Assembly: GCF_902859895.1 (NCBI RefSeq)
Contig: NZ_CADIKM010000045.1
Coordinates: forward strand, 1 to 32,961
Length of the DNA: 32,961 nt
Direction: 5' to 3'
Source: Pararobbsia alpina
GTDB lineage: Bacteria > Pseudomonadota > Gammaproteobacteria > Burkholderiales > Burkholderiaceae
The notes under the pieces were generated by a model. The model worked only from the letters and a program-made list of their open reading frames with translations, did no database searches and was not told the origin of the DNA. Each line of letters opens with the position of its first letter. The first letter of the stretch is position 1. Shown here piece by piece: positions 22,417-32,159 of this stretch. The position numbers were made by a program, and so were the translations under genes.

Positions 22417-23970
22417 ATGATGATGCAGATGACCTTGACCCCGGGTCGCTTGACGCTTGCGCAACTTCGCCGGATCGCGCGAGAGCAGGTGACGCTGCGA
22501 CTCGACCCGGGGAGCTTTGCGCAGATCGATGCGGGTGCCCAGACCGTCTCCGACATCGCCGCCAAAGGCGAGCCGGCCTATGGCATCAACACGGGTTTCG
22601 GTCGGCTCGCGAGCACGCATATTCCTCGCGATCAACTCGAACTGCTCCAGCGCAACCTCGTGCTGTCTCATGCCGTGGGTGTCGGCCAGCCGATGTCCAT
22701 CCCGGTGGTGCGTTTGCTGTTCGCACTGAAGTTGTCGAGCCTCGGCCGCGGCCACTCGGGTATTCGCCGCGAAGTCATGGATGCACTCATTACGCTGTTC
22801 AACGCGGACGTACTGCCCGTGATCCCCGTCAAGGGTTCGGTTGGCGCCTCGGGCGATCTTGCCCCGCTTGCTCATATGTCGGCAGTGCTGCTTGGCATCG
22901 GCGAAGTCTTCATTCGCGGCGAGCGGGTGCAGGCCACCGAGGGCTTGCGCGAGGTGGGTCTGAAGCCGCTGGTATTGCAGGCAAAGGAAGGACTGGCCTT
23001 GCTCAACGGCACCCAGGCGTCGACTGCGCTGGCGCTCTACAACATGTTTGCGATCGAAGACTTGTTCCGTACCGCTCTCGTTTCGGGCGCCTTGTCGGTG
23101 GATGCGGCCATGGGCTCGGTCAAACCCTTCGATGCGCGCATCCAGGCACTACGCGGCCACCAAGGCCAGATTGATGCGGCCGCCGCGTATCGCGCGTTGC
23201 TGGAAGGCTCGAACATCAACGTCTCGCACGCCGACTGCGACAAGGTGCAGGACCCGTACAGCCTGCGCTGCCAGCCGCAGGTGATGGGCGCCTGTCTTGA
23301 CCAGATGACGCACGCGGCGAACATCCTGCTGATCGAGGCGAACGCGGTCTCCGACAATCCACTGATCTTTCCGGACACCGGTGAAGTGCTCTCGGGCGGC
23401 AACTTCCACGCGGAGCCGGTCGCGTTCGCGGCCGACAATCTCGCCCTTGCGGCCGCTGAGATCGGCGCGCTCGCCGAACGCCGCATCGCCTTGCTGATCG
23501 ACACGACCCTGTCGGGCCTGCCGCCGTTTCTCGTTCGCGATGGCGGCGTGAACTCGGGGTTCATGATCGCGCATGTCACGGCTGCCGCGCTCGCGTCCGA
23601 GAACAAGACGCTCGCCCATCCGGCATCGGTCGACTCGCTGCCGACCTCCGCGAACCAGGAAGACCACGTGTCGATGGCGACCTTCGCGGCGCGCAAGCTC
23701 GGCGATATCGCGGACAACACCGCTAACATCCTGTCGATCGAATTGCTAGCCGCGGCCCAGGGCGTCGACCTGCGTGCGCCGCACGTGACGAGCCCGCGCC
23801 TGCAGCGCGTCATGGAGGCGATCCGCACGGACGTCGCACACTACGAACTCGATCACTACTTCGCACCGGACATCGCCGCGTGCACGCATCTCGTACAGAG
23901 CGGCACGATTGCGGCCCACAGTCCGTTCTCGTTCCCCTCCGAACAATCCGAGCCGTGTTCACAACGGTAA
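22417..23970 (+). CDS. hutH: Histidine ammonia-lyase
   Basis: About 517 residues. The MIO cofactor triad Ala-Ser-Gly lies in [16 protein letters not shown] (about residues 144-146). Other family pieces are [22 protein letters not shown] and [20 protein letters not shown]. The enzyme deaminates L-histidine to trans-urocanate. Three consecutive ATGs (22417, 22420, 22423) follow an AGGAAG ribosome site, and ATG 22429 begins the usual family N-terminus; the first is used here. It opens the hut operon and is controlled by two HutC sites. hutC starts six bases after the stop. Confidence 0.97.
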   Translation: MMMQMTLTPGRLTLAQLRRIAREQVTLRLDPGSFAQIDAGAQTVSDIAAKGEPAYGINTGFGRLASTHIPRDQLELLQRNLVLSHAVGVGQPMSIPVVRLLFALKLSSLGRGHSGIRREVMDALITLFNADVLPVIPVKGSVGASGDLAPLAHMSAVLLGIGEVFIRGERVQATEGLREVGLKPLVLQAKEGLALLNGTQASTALALYNMFAIEDLFRTALVSGALSVDAAMGSVKPFDARIQALRGHQGQIDAAAAYRALLEGSNINVSHADCDKVQDPYSLRCQPQVMGACLDQMTHAANILLIEANAVSDNPLIFPDTGEVLSGGNFHAEPVAFAADNLALAAAEIGALAERRIALLIDTTLSGLPPFLVRDGGVNSGFMIAHVTAAALASENKTLAHPASVDSLPTSANQEDHVSMATFAARKLGDIADNTANILSIELLAAAQGVDLRAPHVTSPRLQRVMEAIRTDVAHYELDHYFAPDIAACTHLVQSGTIAAHSPFSFPSEQSEPCSQR

Positions 23971-23976
23971 CAAGCC

Positions 23977-24672
23977 ATGAATTCACCGGCATACCAGGGC
24001 ATCAAGGACTTCATTCTCTCGCGTATCGATGCGGGCATCTGGGCCGAAGGCGACCAGGTGCCCTCGGAAAACGAACTCGCGCGCGAGTTCAAGGTTGCAC
24101 GCATGACAGTCAACCGCGCCTTGCGCGAGCTGACCTCGGAGCAGGTGCTCACGCGCGTGCAGGGGGCCGGTACCTACGTGGCGCGGCCGAAGTACGAGTC
24201 CACGCTGGTCGCGATTCGCAGCATCTCGGATGAAATCACTTCACGAGGACACCGGCACCATGCACAAGTGCTGCACCTCGGCGCGGCGATCGCCGACGAA
24301 GCGCTGGCCGATGAAATGCAGCTCGGTGCGGGCAATCCGGTCTTTTATTCGCGCGTGCTGCACTTCGAGAACGATGAACCGGTGCAGCTCGAAGCACGCT
24401 GGGTCAATCCCGCGGTTGCGCCCGAATACGTGCTGCAGGACTTCGCTGCCGTTACGCCGAACCAGTATCTCGTGCGTGTTGCGCCGCTGCAGCGCGTCGA
24501 ATACCGGATCGAAGCATCCGCAGTCGATGATGAAACACGGGGCCTGTTGGCGATGGATCCGCTTGAGCCCTGCCTCGTGCTGCATCGGCGCACGTGGTCG
24601 CAGAGCATGGTCGCCTCGGTGGCCAATCTCTGGCATCCCGGCAGCCGTTACCGCTTCACGGGACATTTTTGA
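23977..24672 (+). CDS. hutC: HutC histidine utilisation repressor (GntR/UTRA)
   Basis: A 231-residue GntR-family regulator. The N-terminal winged helix (PSENELAREFKVARMTVNRA, LRELTSEQVLTRVQGAGTYV) is followed by a UTRA ligand domain (VFYSRVLHFENDEPVQLEAR, YRIEASAVDDETRGLLAM) that binds urocanate. The C-terminal LWHPGSRYRFTGHF is diagnostic of HutC. It represses hut genes until urocanate accumulates. Being inside the operon, between hutH and hutU, it is also autoregulated from the upstream CTTGTATATACAAG site. Confidence 0.97.
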   Translation: MNSPAYQGIKDFILSRIDAGIWAEGDQVPSENELAREFKVARMTVNRALRELTSEQVLTRVQGAGTYVARPKYESTLVAIRSISDEITSRGHRHHAQVLHLGAAIADEALADEMQLGAGNPVFYSRVLHFENDEPVQLEARWVNPAVAPEYVLQDFAAVTPNQYLVRVAPLQRVEYRIEASAVDDETRGLLAMDPLEPCLVLHRRTWSQSMVASVANLWHPGSRYRFTGHF

Positions 24673-24688
24673 AATCGGTGTTTTGACA

Positions 24689-24707
24689 GGACCGGCGGGG
24701 CCGGTCC
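24689..24707 (+). repeat. Hairpin between hutC and hutU
   Basis: GGACCGGC-GGG-GCCGGTCC gives an eight-base-pair stem, preceded by TTGACA (24683-24688) and without a T-run. It may attenuate or protect the transcript within the operon; the 94-base gap shows no convincing -10. Confidence 0.45.
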
Positions 24708-24766
24708 CTGCCTTCGACAGTATCGTCGACCCACGAATCCGCGCCATCAGTCTTTGAGAGGCCACC

Positions 24767-26455
24767 ATGAACGACCCGAAAAGCTTCGGCCCGCGTCTCG
24801 ACCCGACGCGCACGATCCGCGCGCCGCGCGGTGCCACGCTCAACTGCAAGAGCTGGCTCACGGAAGCCGCCTACCGGATGATTCAGAACAATCTCGACGC
24901 GGAAGTCGCCGAGCATCCGCATGCGCTCGTCGTGTATGGCGGCATCGGCCGTGCCGCGCGCAACTGGGACTGCTTCGACCAGATCCTCGCCTCGCTCAGG
25001 GAACTGAACGACGATGAAACGCTGCTGATCCAGTCGGGCAAGCCGGTCGGCGTATTCCGCACGCATGCGGACGCACCGCGCGTGCTGATCGCGAATTCGA
25101 ACCTCGTGCCGCACTGGGCGACCTGGGATCACTTCCACGAACTCGATCGCAAAGGTCTGATGATGTACGGTCAGATGACGGCCGGCAGCTGGATCTATAT
25201 CGGCAGTCAGGGGATCGTGCAGGGCACCTACGAAACGTTTTTCTCGGTGGCGAACCAGCACTTCGGCGGCGACCCGAAAGGCCGCTGGATCCTGACCGCC
25301 GGGCTCGGCGGAATGGGCGGCGCGCAGCCGCTCGCGGCGACGATGGCAGGGTTTTCGATGATCGCCGTCGAATGCGACGAGACGCGCATCGACTTCCGGC
25401 TCAAGACCCGCTATGTGGACAAGAAGGCGGCAACGCTCGACGAAGCGCTCGCGATGCTCGAAGAAGCGAAGCGCGCGGGCCGGCCGGTGTCGATCGGCCT
25501 GGTCGGCAATGCGGTCGACGTCTTCGCCGATTGCGTGGCCCGGGGCATCACGCCTGACTGCGTGACCGACCAGACCAGCGCGCATGACCCGATCAACGGC
25601 TATCTGCCGCGGGGCTGGAGCGTGGCCGACTGGCGCGAGCGCCAGAAGGTCGATCCCCAAAGCATCGTGACGCCGGCAAAGGAGTCGATGGCCCTGCAGG
25701 TGCAGGCGATGCTGACGCTCCAGGAGCGCGGCGCCGCGACGCTGGACTATGGCAACAACATCCGGCAGATGGCACTCGATATGGGTGTGAAGAACGCGTT
25801 CGATTTCCCGGGCTTTGTGCCGGCGTATATCCGGCCGCTGTTCTGCGAAGGGAAGGGGCCGTTCCGTTGGGTCGCGTTGTCGGGCGATCCGGAGGATATC
25901 TACAAGACCGACGCAAAGGTCAAGGAACTGATCCCCGACGACGCGCATCTGCACAACTGGCTCGACATGGCGCGTGAACGTATCGCGTTCCAGGGCCTGC
26001 CCGCGCGGATCTGCTGGGTCGGCGTCAAGGACCGCCATCGTCTGGGGCTTGCGTTCAACGAGATGGTCAAGCGCGGCGAGCTCAAGGCGCCGATCGTGAT
26101 TGGCCGCGATCACCTCGATACGGGATCGGTGGCGAGCCCGAACCGCGAGACGGAATCGATGAAGGACGGTTCGGATGCGGTCAGCGACTGGCCTTTGCTC
26201 AATGCATTGCTCAACACCGCGGGCGGCGCGACGTGGGTGTCACTGCACCATGGCGGTGGCGTGGGCATGGGGTTTTCGCAGCATGCCGGGGTGGTCATCG
26301 TATGTGATGGAACGGATGCGGCGGCCCGCCGGATCGAGCGGGTGCTCTTCAATGATCCGGCAACGGGCGTGATGCGGCATGCGGATGCCGGTTATGAGCT
26401 CGCGCAGGAGACGGCTCGCGAGGTCGGGCTCAATCTGCCGATGCTTGGGCGTTGA
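24767..26455 (+). CDS. hutU: Urocanate hydratase
   Basis: A 562-residue protein of normal length. It has the NAD+-binding region [18 protein letters not shown] (about residues 178-195) and the active-site Cys416 in [17 protein letters not shown], matching Cys410 of the Pseudomonas enzyme. [20 protein letters not shown] and [19 protein letters not shown] are further hallmarks. It converts urocanate to 4-imidazolone-5-propionate in the cytoplasm. The ATG has GAGAGGCC upstream. Its TGA overlaps a TTG that may start hutD. Confidence 0.97.
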   Translation: MNDPKSFGPRLDPTRTIRAPRGATLNCKSWLTEAAYRMIQNNLDAEVAEHPHALVVYGGIGRAARNWDCFDQILASLRELNDDETLLIQSGKPVGVFRTHADAPRVLIANSNLVPHWATWDHFHELDRKGLMMYGQMTAGSWIYIGSQGIVQGTYETFFSVANQHFGGDPKGRWILTAGLGGMGGAQPLAATMAGFSMIAVECDETRIDFRLKTRYVDKKAATLDEALAMLEEAKRAGRPVSIGLVGNAVDVFADCVARGITPDCVTDQTSAHDPINGYLPRGWSVADWRERQKVDPQSIVTPAKESMALQVQAMLTLQERGAATLDYGNNIRQMALDMGVKNAFDFPGFVPAYIRPLFCEGKGPFRWVALSGDPEDIYKTDAKVKELIPDDAHLHNWLDMARERIAFQGLPARICWVGVKDRHRLGLAFNEMVKRGELKAPIVIGRDHLDTGSVASPNRETESMKDGSDAVSDWPLLNALLNTAGGATWVSLHHGGGVGMGFSQHAGVVIVCDGTDAAARRIERVLFNDPATGVMRHADAGYELAQETAREVGLNLPMLGR

Positions 26456-27063
26456 ACGTGGCCCTGGGGGCGGGGGTCGCACTCATTCGCGGCGCTGAAC
26501 TCGTGGCGGCGCCTTGGAAGAACGGTGGTGGCCTCACGCGTGAGATCGCTGCCTTTCCGACGGGTGCCGCGCTCGATGCGTTCGTGTGGCGCGTGAGTAT
26601 TGCGGAGGTGGCTTCGTCCGGGGCGTTTTCGGTGTTCGCCGGTGTCGATCGCACTTTGGTGCTGCTTGCCGGTGCGGGCATGATGCTCAATGAAGCCGGT
26701 GGCGCGACATTGCCCCTGGTGCAGTCGCTGGACATCGCACGCTTCGCCGGCGAGGCTGCCATTGACGCGCGGCTGGTCGATGGTGCAACGCGCGATTTCA
26801 ATCTGATGGTGCGACGTGGCGCGGCCGTCGGCGAGGTTTCCGTCGTGCGCGGAGGCGCTTCTTCGACCTGTACCCTTCGCGCTGATGTCGTCTTGCTGTT
26901 TTGTGCGGCGGGTTCGATCGAGGTGACGGTGGGCGAAGACGACGCGATCGGGCTTTCCGTGGACGATACGCTGCGCGTCGATTCACCCGATGCATTGCGC
27001 TGTGTAGTCGGCGGAGAAGGGCATGCGCTTGTAGTCAGCATTCGTTACTCGCGCAGTATCTAG
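26452..27063 (+). CDS. hutD: HutD family protein
   Basis: A 203-residue cupin-like protein with the HutD motifs [16 protein letters not shown] and [20 protein letters not shown], then [12 protein letters not shown] and DFNLMVRRG. HutD is conserved in hut operons and is thought to tune pathway flux, but its biochemistry is not settled. There is no ATG: TTG 26452, which overlaps the hutU stop, or GTG 26458 must be used. Coupled translation from hutU is therefore likely. A 93-base gap separates it from hutI. Confidence 0.9.
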   Translation: MNVALGAGVALIRGAELVAAPWKNGGGLTREIAAFPTGAALDAFVWRVSIAEVASSGAFSVFAGVDRTLVLLAGAGMMLNEAGGATLPLVQSLDIARFAGEAAIDARLVDGATRDFNLMVRRGAAVGEVSVVRGGASSTCTLRADVVLLFCAAGSIEVTVGEDDAIGLSVDDTLRVDSPDALRCVVGGEGHALVVSIRYSRSI

Positions 27064-27156
27064 ATAGAGCAAAGCAGGCAATGGAGTCGCGGAGATACGC
27101 GGCGAGAACGAAGCGTCGGGCGTGATGCGTACTCACACGTGACAAGTAACCAAGCT

Positions 27157-28371
27157 ATGAAGCCAACCGTCTGGCATGACCTCAAGCTGTGCACCGCAGG
27201 TGATCCCGATGACACGATTTCCGACGCGGCCATCGCCGTGGAAGATGGACGTATCGTGTGGCTCGGGACCTTTGCCGATCTCCCTCGGGATCATGCAGAC
27301 TGGCATCGCGAAAGTCTTGGCGGGGCGTGGGTGACACCGGGGCTGGTCGATTGCCACACGCATCTGGTCTATGGCGGGCAGCGTGCAGACGAGTTCGCCC
27401 AGCGGCTCGCCGGCGTCAGCTACGAAGCCATCGCCCAGCAGGGTGGCGGGATTGTCTCGACCGTTCGGGCGACGCGCGTGGCTGACGAGGACACCTTGTT
27501 TCGTGCGGCGATTGAAAGGCTTGAGCCCCTGCTCGCCGAAGGGGTGACCGCCATCGAGATCAAGTCGGGTTATGGACTCGATCTCGTCAACGAAAGAAAA
27601 ATGCTGCGGGTCGCGCGGCTGCTCGGTGAACGGTATCCGGTCACTGTGTACACCACATTCCTCGGCGCGCATGCCTTGCCGCCGGAATTCGCGGGACGCG
27701 CCGACGACTACATCGAGGAAGTCTGCACGCGGATGCTTCCGGCGCTCGCCGACGAGGGCCTCGTCGATGCGGTCGATGTGTTCTGCGAGCGGATCGGGTT
27801 CTCCTTGTCGCAGAGCGAAAAAGTGTTCAACACTGCGGCGCGACTTGGCCTTCCCGTAAAGATGCACGCCGAGCAGCTTTCGAATAGTGGAGGCACGGCG
27901 CTCGCCGCCCGGTATGGCGCGATTTCCGCCGATCATCTCGAGTTTCTGGACGAGGCCGGGGTCCGGGCGATGAAAGCAGCAGGCACGGTGGCGGTTCTGC
28001 TCCCCGGCGCGTACTACTTTATTCGCGAGACGCAGTTGCCACCTGTCGATCTGCTGCGCAAACACCAGGTCCCCATCGCGATTTCGACGGACAGCAATCC
28101 GGGGACTTCACCTGTCACCTCTCTGCTTCTCGTCATGAATATGGGCAGCACCCTGTTCCGGCTGACGGTGCCTGAAGTGCTGCAGGGCGTGACTGTCCAT
28201 GCGGCGCAGGCACTGGGGCGTGCCGACCGGCACGGGGTGCTCGACGTCGGGCGCGAGGCCGATTTTGCCGTGTGGTCGTGCGCGTCGCTGGCCGAACTGG
28301 TCTACTGGCTTGGGCGGCCGCTTTGCCGGATGGTTGTTCGCGGTGGCAAGGTCGCTTACACACGCGGGTAG
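27157..28371 (+). CDS. hutI: Imidazolonepropionase
   Basis: A 404-residue amidohydrolase. Metal-binding residues are visible in [17 protein letters not shown], in [13 protein letters not shown], in [14 protein letters not shown] and in [10 protein letters not shown]. It hydrolyses imidazolone propionate to N-formimino-L-glutamate. ATG 27157 ([12 protein letters not shown]) fits the family N-terminus; an upstream in-frame GTG at 27139 has no ribosome site either. It sits between hutD and hutF, matching the Burkholderia order. Confidence 0.96.
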   Translation: MKPTVWHDLKLCTAGDPDDTISDAAIAVEDGRIVWLGTFADLPRDHADWHRESLGGAWVTPGLVDCHTHLVYGGQRADEFAQRLAGVSYEAIAQQGGGIVSTVRATRVADEDTLFRAAIERLEPLLAEGVTAIEIKSGYGLDLVNERKMLRVARLLGERYPVTVYTTFLGAHALPPEFAGRADDYIEEVCTRMLPALADEGLVDAVDVFCERIGFSLSQSEKVFNTAARLGLPVKMHAEQLSNSGGTALAARYGAISADHLEFLDEAGVRAMKAAGTVAVLLPGAYYFIRETQLPPVDLLRKHQVPIAISTDSNPGTSPVTSLLLVMNMGSTLFRLTVPEVLQGVTVHAAQALGRADRHGVLDVGREADFAVWSCASLAELVYWLGRPLCRMVVRGGKVAYTRG

Positions 28372-28512
28372 TTCTTGCGGATGGGGTTGTAGCTTGCTCT
28401 TGCCGCGAGTTCCTGTAGCCGGTGTTAGCGGTCGGTGTTTGTGACTGGTGCTTGTTGTCTTTTTTCGGATTCGTTCCCGACTTTGCTTCGGGTGCCGTCA
28501 AGGTTTCGACAT

Positions 28513-29958
28513 ATGACTTCCTCCGTTGGTGCACGTCATTCGCTGTTCGCCGAGTACACTTTGCTGCCGGATGGCTGGCGTCGCGACGTGTTGCTGCAGT
28601 GGGATGAGCGAGGGACGCTTGTCGACGTGACGGCGGACACATCCGCGCCCGCCGGCGTCGCACGCGCAGCGGGTCCTCTCGTGCCGGGGATGCCGAATCT
28701 GCATTCCCACGCGTTTCAGCGGGCGATGGCTGGTCTCACGGAATACCGTGCCAATGCCACCGACAACTTCTGGAGTTGGCGCGATCTCATGTATCGCTTC
28801 GCGGCCCGCATCTCGCCCGAAGGAATGGCGGCCATCTCGGAGTGGCTGTATGTCGAAATGCTCAAGGCCGGTTACACATCCGTCTGCGAGTTCCACTACG
28901 TCCATCATTCGCCCGATGGAAGCCGTTATGCCAATCCCGCTGAGCTGGCAACGCGTGTGGTCGATTCGGCGCAACGTTCGGGCATCGGCATGACGATGCT
29001 GCCGGTTCTTTATCAGTACAGCGGTTTCGGCTCACAGCCACCGCGTGACGATCAACGGCGTTTTATCAACACCCCCGAGAGTCTGCTTGATCTGCTCGCT
29101 TCGCTGCGTGCCGCACATCCGGAACACCCTGCGTTGCGCTATGGCATTGCGCCGCATTCACTGCGTGCCGTGTCGGCGGATTCGTTGCGAGCGTTGATCG
29201 AGGGGCTGGATACCGTTTCGGCTGATGCGCCGATTCATATTCATATCGCTGAGCAGACCGCCGAGGTTGACACGTGCATCGACGTCGAGGGCGCACGACC
29301 GGTGCAGTGGTTGCTCGACCGTTTCGACGTCGATTCCCGCTGGTGCCTGGTACATGCGACCCATGTCGATGCGCAGGAAATGATCGCGCTCGCGAGAAGC
29401 GGGGCGGTCGTGGGCTTGTGCCTGACCACGGAAGCCAATCTGGGCGATGGCATTTTTCCCGCGCATGACTATCTCGCAGCCGGCGGCCGCTTCGGCATCG
29501 GCTCGGACAGCCATATCGGCGTCGACTGGCGTTCAGAACTGCGCTTGCTCGAATATGGCCAGCGCTTGTCGCGGCGGCAGCGTAATGTGCTGGCGTCGGA
29601 GCACTCGATACATTCGACGGGACCGGAAGATTCAAGACTTTTTTCGCATTCGGCCCACGTCGCCGATCGCTTGTTCGGCGCAGCCCTCGAAGGCGGTACG
29701 AACGCGACGGGCCGCGCGGTTGGCATGCTCGAGCCTGGCCGCCGCGCGGACTGGCTGGTGCTCGACGCCGAGCATCCCGCGATTGCCGAGCACACACCTG
29801 AATCGTGGCTGTCGGGCATCGTGTTCGGCGAACACGGTGAAACGCCTATCCGCGACGTCTACGCAGGTGGCGATAAAGTCGTCGACAATCGATGTCATCG
29901 CGACGAGGAACAGGCCTATGCGCGGTATCGCATCGCGCTCGCCGAGCTTTTGAGATGA
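28513..29958 (+). CDS. hutF: Formimidoylglutamate deiminase
   Basis: A 481-residue amidohydrolase. MPNLHSHAFQRAMAGLTEY holds the first metal histidines, then DNFWSWRDLMYRFA, PIHIHIAEQTAEVD, WCLVHATHVDAQEM and FGIGSDSHIGVDW. HutF turns formiminoglutamate into N-formylglutamate and ammonia, the five-step route used by pseudomonads and Burkholderia. ATG 28513 has AAGG about nine bases before it; the longer frame from 28435 is not family-like. The expected next gene, hutG (N-formylglutamate deformylase), is not found downstream. Confidence 0.96.
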   Translation: MTSSVGARHSLFAEYTLLPDGWRRDVLLQWDERGTLVDVTADTSAPAGVARAAGPLVPGMPNLHSHAFQRAMAGLTEYRANATDNFWSWRDLMYRFAARISPEGMAAISEWLYVEMLKAGYTSVCEFHYVHHSPDGSRYANPAELATRVVDSAQRSGIGMTMLPVLYQYSGFGSQPPRDDQRRFINTPESLLDLLASLRAAHPEHPALRYGIAPHSLRAVSADSLRALIEGLDTVSADAPIHIHIAEQTAEVDTCIDVEGARPVQWLLDRFDVDSRWCLVHATHVDAQEMIALARSGAVVGLCLTTEANLGDGIFPAHDYLAAGGRFGIGSDSHIGVDWRSELRLLEYGQRLSRRQRNVLASEHSIHSTGPEDSRLFSHSAHVADRLFGAALEGGTNATGRAVGMLEPGRRADWLVLDAEHPAIAEHTPESWLSGIVFGEHGETPIRDVYAGGDKVVDNRCHRDEEQAYARYRIALAELLR

Positions 29959-29983
29959 ACGTCAAGGCTACCGCAGCCTAGTC

Positions 29984-30238
29984 TCATAGTGTGAACTCGC
30001 CGCGGGACAGATCCTGTCCCGGTTGACACGAGTGCACCGCCGCCCCCGCTTGCGTCGGACGCTCGGATAGTTCCTCTTGCCAATCATCCGATTCGACACA
30101 CCGTTCGGGCTGTTCACCCGTCCGGACACGGAAACCTTCGGCAGATAATCCGTCCGCTAGGTGCACATCGTCCTCGCCGTCGACTTCCGCGCAGACCTTC
30201 GAAAATATCCCACGCAGCGTGTCCAGGATCGTTTCCAT
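29984..30238 (-). CDS. Hypothetical acidic protein (84 aa)
   Basis: Starts METILDTLRGIFSKVCAEVD with an AAGG ribosome site seven bases upstream; the body is acidic (DGEDDVHLADG, ESDDWQEELSERP). I do not recognise a family and see no signal peptide. It lies between hutF and the two-partner secretion genes on the opposite strand, and codon use is Burkholderia-like with many GAN codons. Whether it is expressed is uncertain. Confidence 0.4.
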   Translation of the reverse strand: METILDTLRGIFSKVCAEVDGEDDVHLADGLSAEGFRVRTGEQPERCVESDDWQEELSERPTQAGAAVHSCQPGQDLSRGEFTL

Positions 30239-30304
30239 TAGCATGCCTTGACGATGTTGTGTCACGCCACTCCGATATCGTAAAAATAGAGACGAGAGAC
30301 CAAT

Positions 30305-32159
30305 ATGAGATTCACGCTGCGCGATCGGGGCGCTCGCCGGCCGCAGAGAGCTCGCACGCTGACGATTCGAGTCAGCGATGATGATTCGTCACAACGCGCG
30401 ACATTCCGTTGGACGCGTGCCGCAACTCCGTGGTTGGGCGGGCTTCTAACGGCATCCCATTTCCTCAGCGCTCACGCGCAATCGAACGATTCACTCGGTG
30501 AGCAGGAACAGCGACGTCGCGCGCAGGAGCAGGCGATCCAGCGCGCCCAGGCGCTCCAGGCTCCCAACGTCACGCTGCAGTCGAAGCAGGCGAAGGAGGA
30601 AGACGACGGCAAAGTGCCGGTCGAAACCCCCTGCTTCAAGATTACCCGCCTCGTGCTCGACGTGCCGCCGGGACTCAGTGCGCCGGTCGAAGCCGCCCGG
30701 GGCGCAAGCGCTGTTGCCTGATCCGCTGTTTCCGGGTGAGTTGATGTTCGCCCAGCGCGAGCTCGATCGCTACCGCGGCCAATGCGTGGGTCGCGAGGGC
30801 TTGAACCTGATCGCGCGCCGCGTGCTCGCGCTCGTCATCGAGAAGGGCTATTCCACGACGCGCGTCGTTATCAGCTCGCAGGATATTTCGACCGGAATTC
30901 TCAAGCTGTCCTTGATCCCGGGCGTGATCAGCGCGATCCGATTCGCCGATCCGGCCACGTATGGCACCTGGCGCAACGCGTTCCCGACTCGTGCGGGCGA
31001 TCTGCTGAACCTGCGCCGCATCGAGCAGGGACTCGAGCAGATGAAGCGCGTGCCGAACCAGGACGTTGACATGCAGATCGTACCTGGGCCGTCGCGGGGC
31101 GAGAGCGACATTGTGATCTCGGTCAAACGCACGAAGCCCTGGTCGCTCGCACTGAGCGCCGATGACAGCGGCTTCAAATCGACGGGGCAACTCCAGGGAT
31201 CGGTGAATTTCTCGCTGTATGACCCGCTTGGCCTGTCGGACATCCTCAACGCCGGCTATAGCCACGATCTGAACGGCCACTCCGACAAGTACGGCACGCA
31301 TGGCGCGAGCGCGTACTACTCCATTCCTTGGGGCGACTGGACGTTCGCTGCGACGGCGAGCCAATACCACTACTACCAGCAGATCGCGGGTGCGTATTCA
31401 ACGATCGTATCGAGCGGCGACTCCAGGACCTTCGACGTGAAGGCCGAGTACCTGTTCTATCGCAACCAGGTCCAGAAGAACACGCTGTCGTTCCGTGTCG
31501 GCAAGTACTTCAGCGAAGCGTATCTCGACGGTACCGAGCTCGGTGTCCAGCATCGCGACAACACGTATGCCGAAATCGGTTGGTCGCACAAGCATTACTT
31601 CGGCCCGGCGCAGTTCGACAGCACCCTCGCATACCGCTGGGGCGTGCCATGGTTCGGCGCGCAGAATGATCTGCCAGGCGTGGCGATCGGAACACCGACC
31701 TTCTACTACCAGATTACCGCGCTCGATGCGACGCTGAGAGTGCCGTTCTCGCTTGGCAACGTACCGCTGCGCTTTACGACAACGGTGCGCGCGCAAAACT
31801 CGCCGAGCGTGCTCTATCCGACCGAATACTTTTCGATCGGCAGCCGCTACACGGTGCGCGGCTTCGACGGCAATACGATGCTCTCCGCCGAGAAGGGCGT
31901 GTTCCTGCGCAACGATCTCGAAATGCCGATCGCACAGACAGGGCAGGCGCTCTACCTTGGTCTCGACGGCGGCGAAGTGTTCGGGCCGGCTGCGGGCAAT
32001 CTGCTCGGCCGACGCCTGGCGGGCGCCGTCATCGGCCTGCGCGGCAACTTTCTCAAGTCCGTCAATTACGACGTCTTTATCGGTGGGCCGCTGTATCAGC
32101 CGACCGGCTTTCCGAATCATTGGCCGGTCGCCGGCTTCAGCGTGAATCTGCCCCTATGA
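30305..32159 (+). pseudogene. TpsB (FhaC/ShlB-type) outer membrane secretion protein with frameshift
   Basis: The first part (30305 to about 30715) encodes a signal peptide (WLGGLLTASHFLSAHAQ), an Arg/Gln-rich helix and the start of POTRA1 (PCFKITRLVLDVPPGLS), then stops at 30719-30721. The rest continues one base over: ALLPDPLFPGELMFAQRELD, QCVGREGLNLIARRVLALVI, EKGYSTTRVVISSQDISTGI, a second POTRA, a 16-strand beta barrel and the VRGFDG motif. Together the two pieces equal one normal TpsB of about 600 residues that would export the adjacent TpsA. One extra base near the CCCGGGGC run (about 30690) explains the break. It is either a true pseudogene, a sequence error or a +1 shift. The stop overlaps the tpsA start. 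Confidence 0.8.

Noticed and set aside
24656-26113. 485-codon minus-strand frame opposite hutU
   Set aside because: Antisense shadow rich in Arg, His and Asp; hutU is full length and unambiguous.
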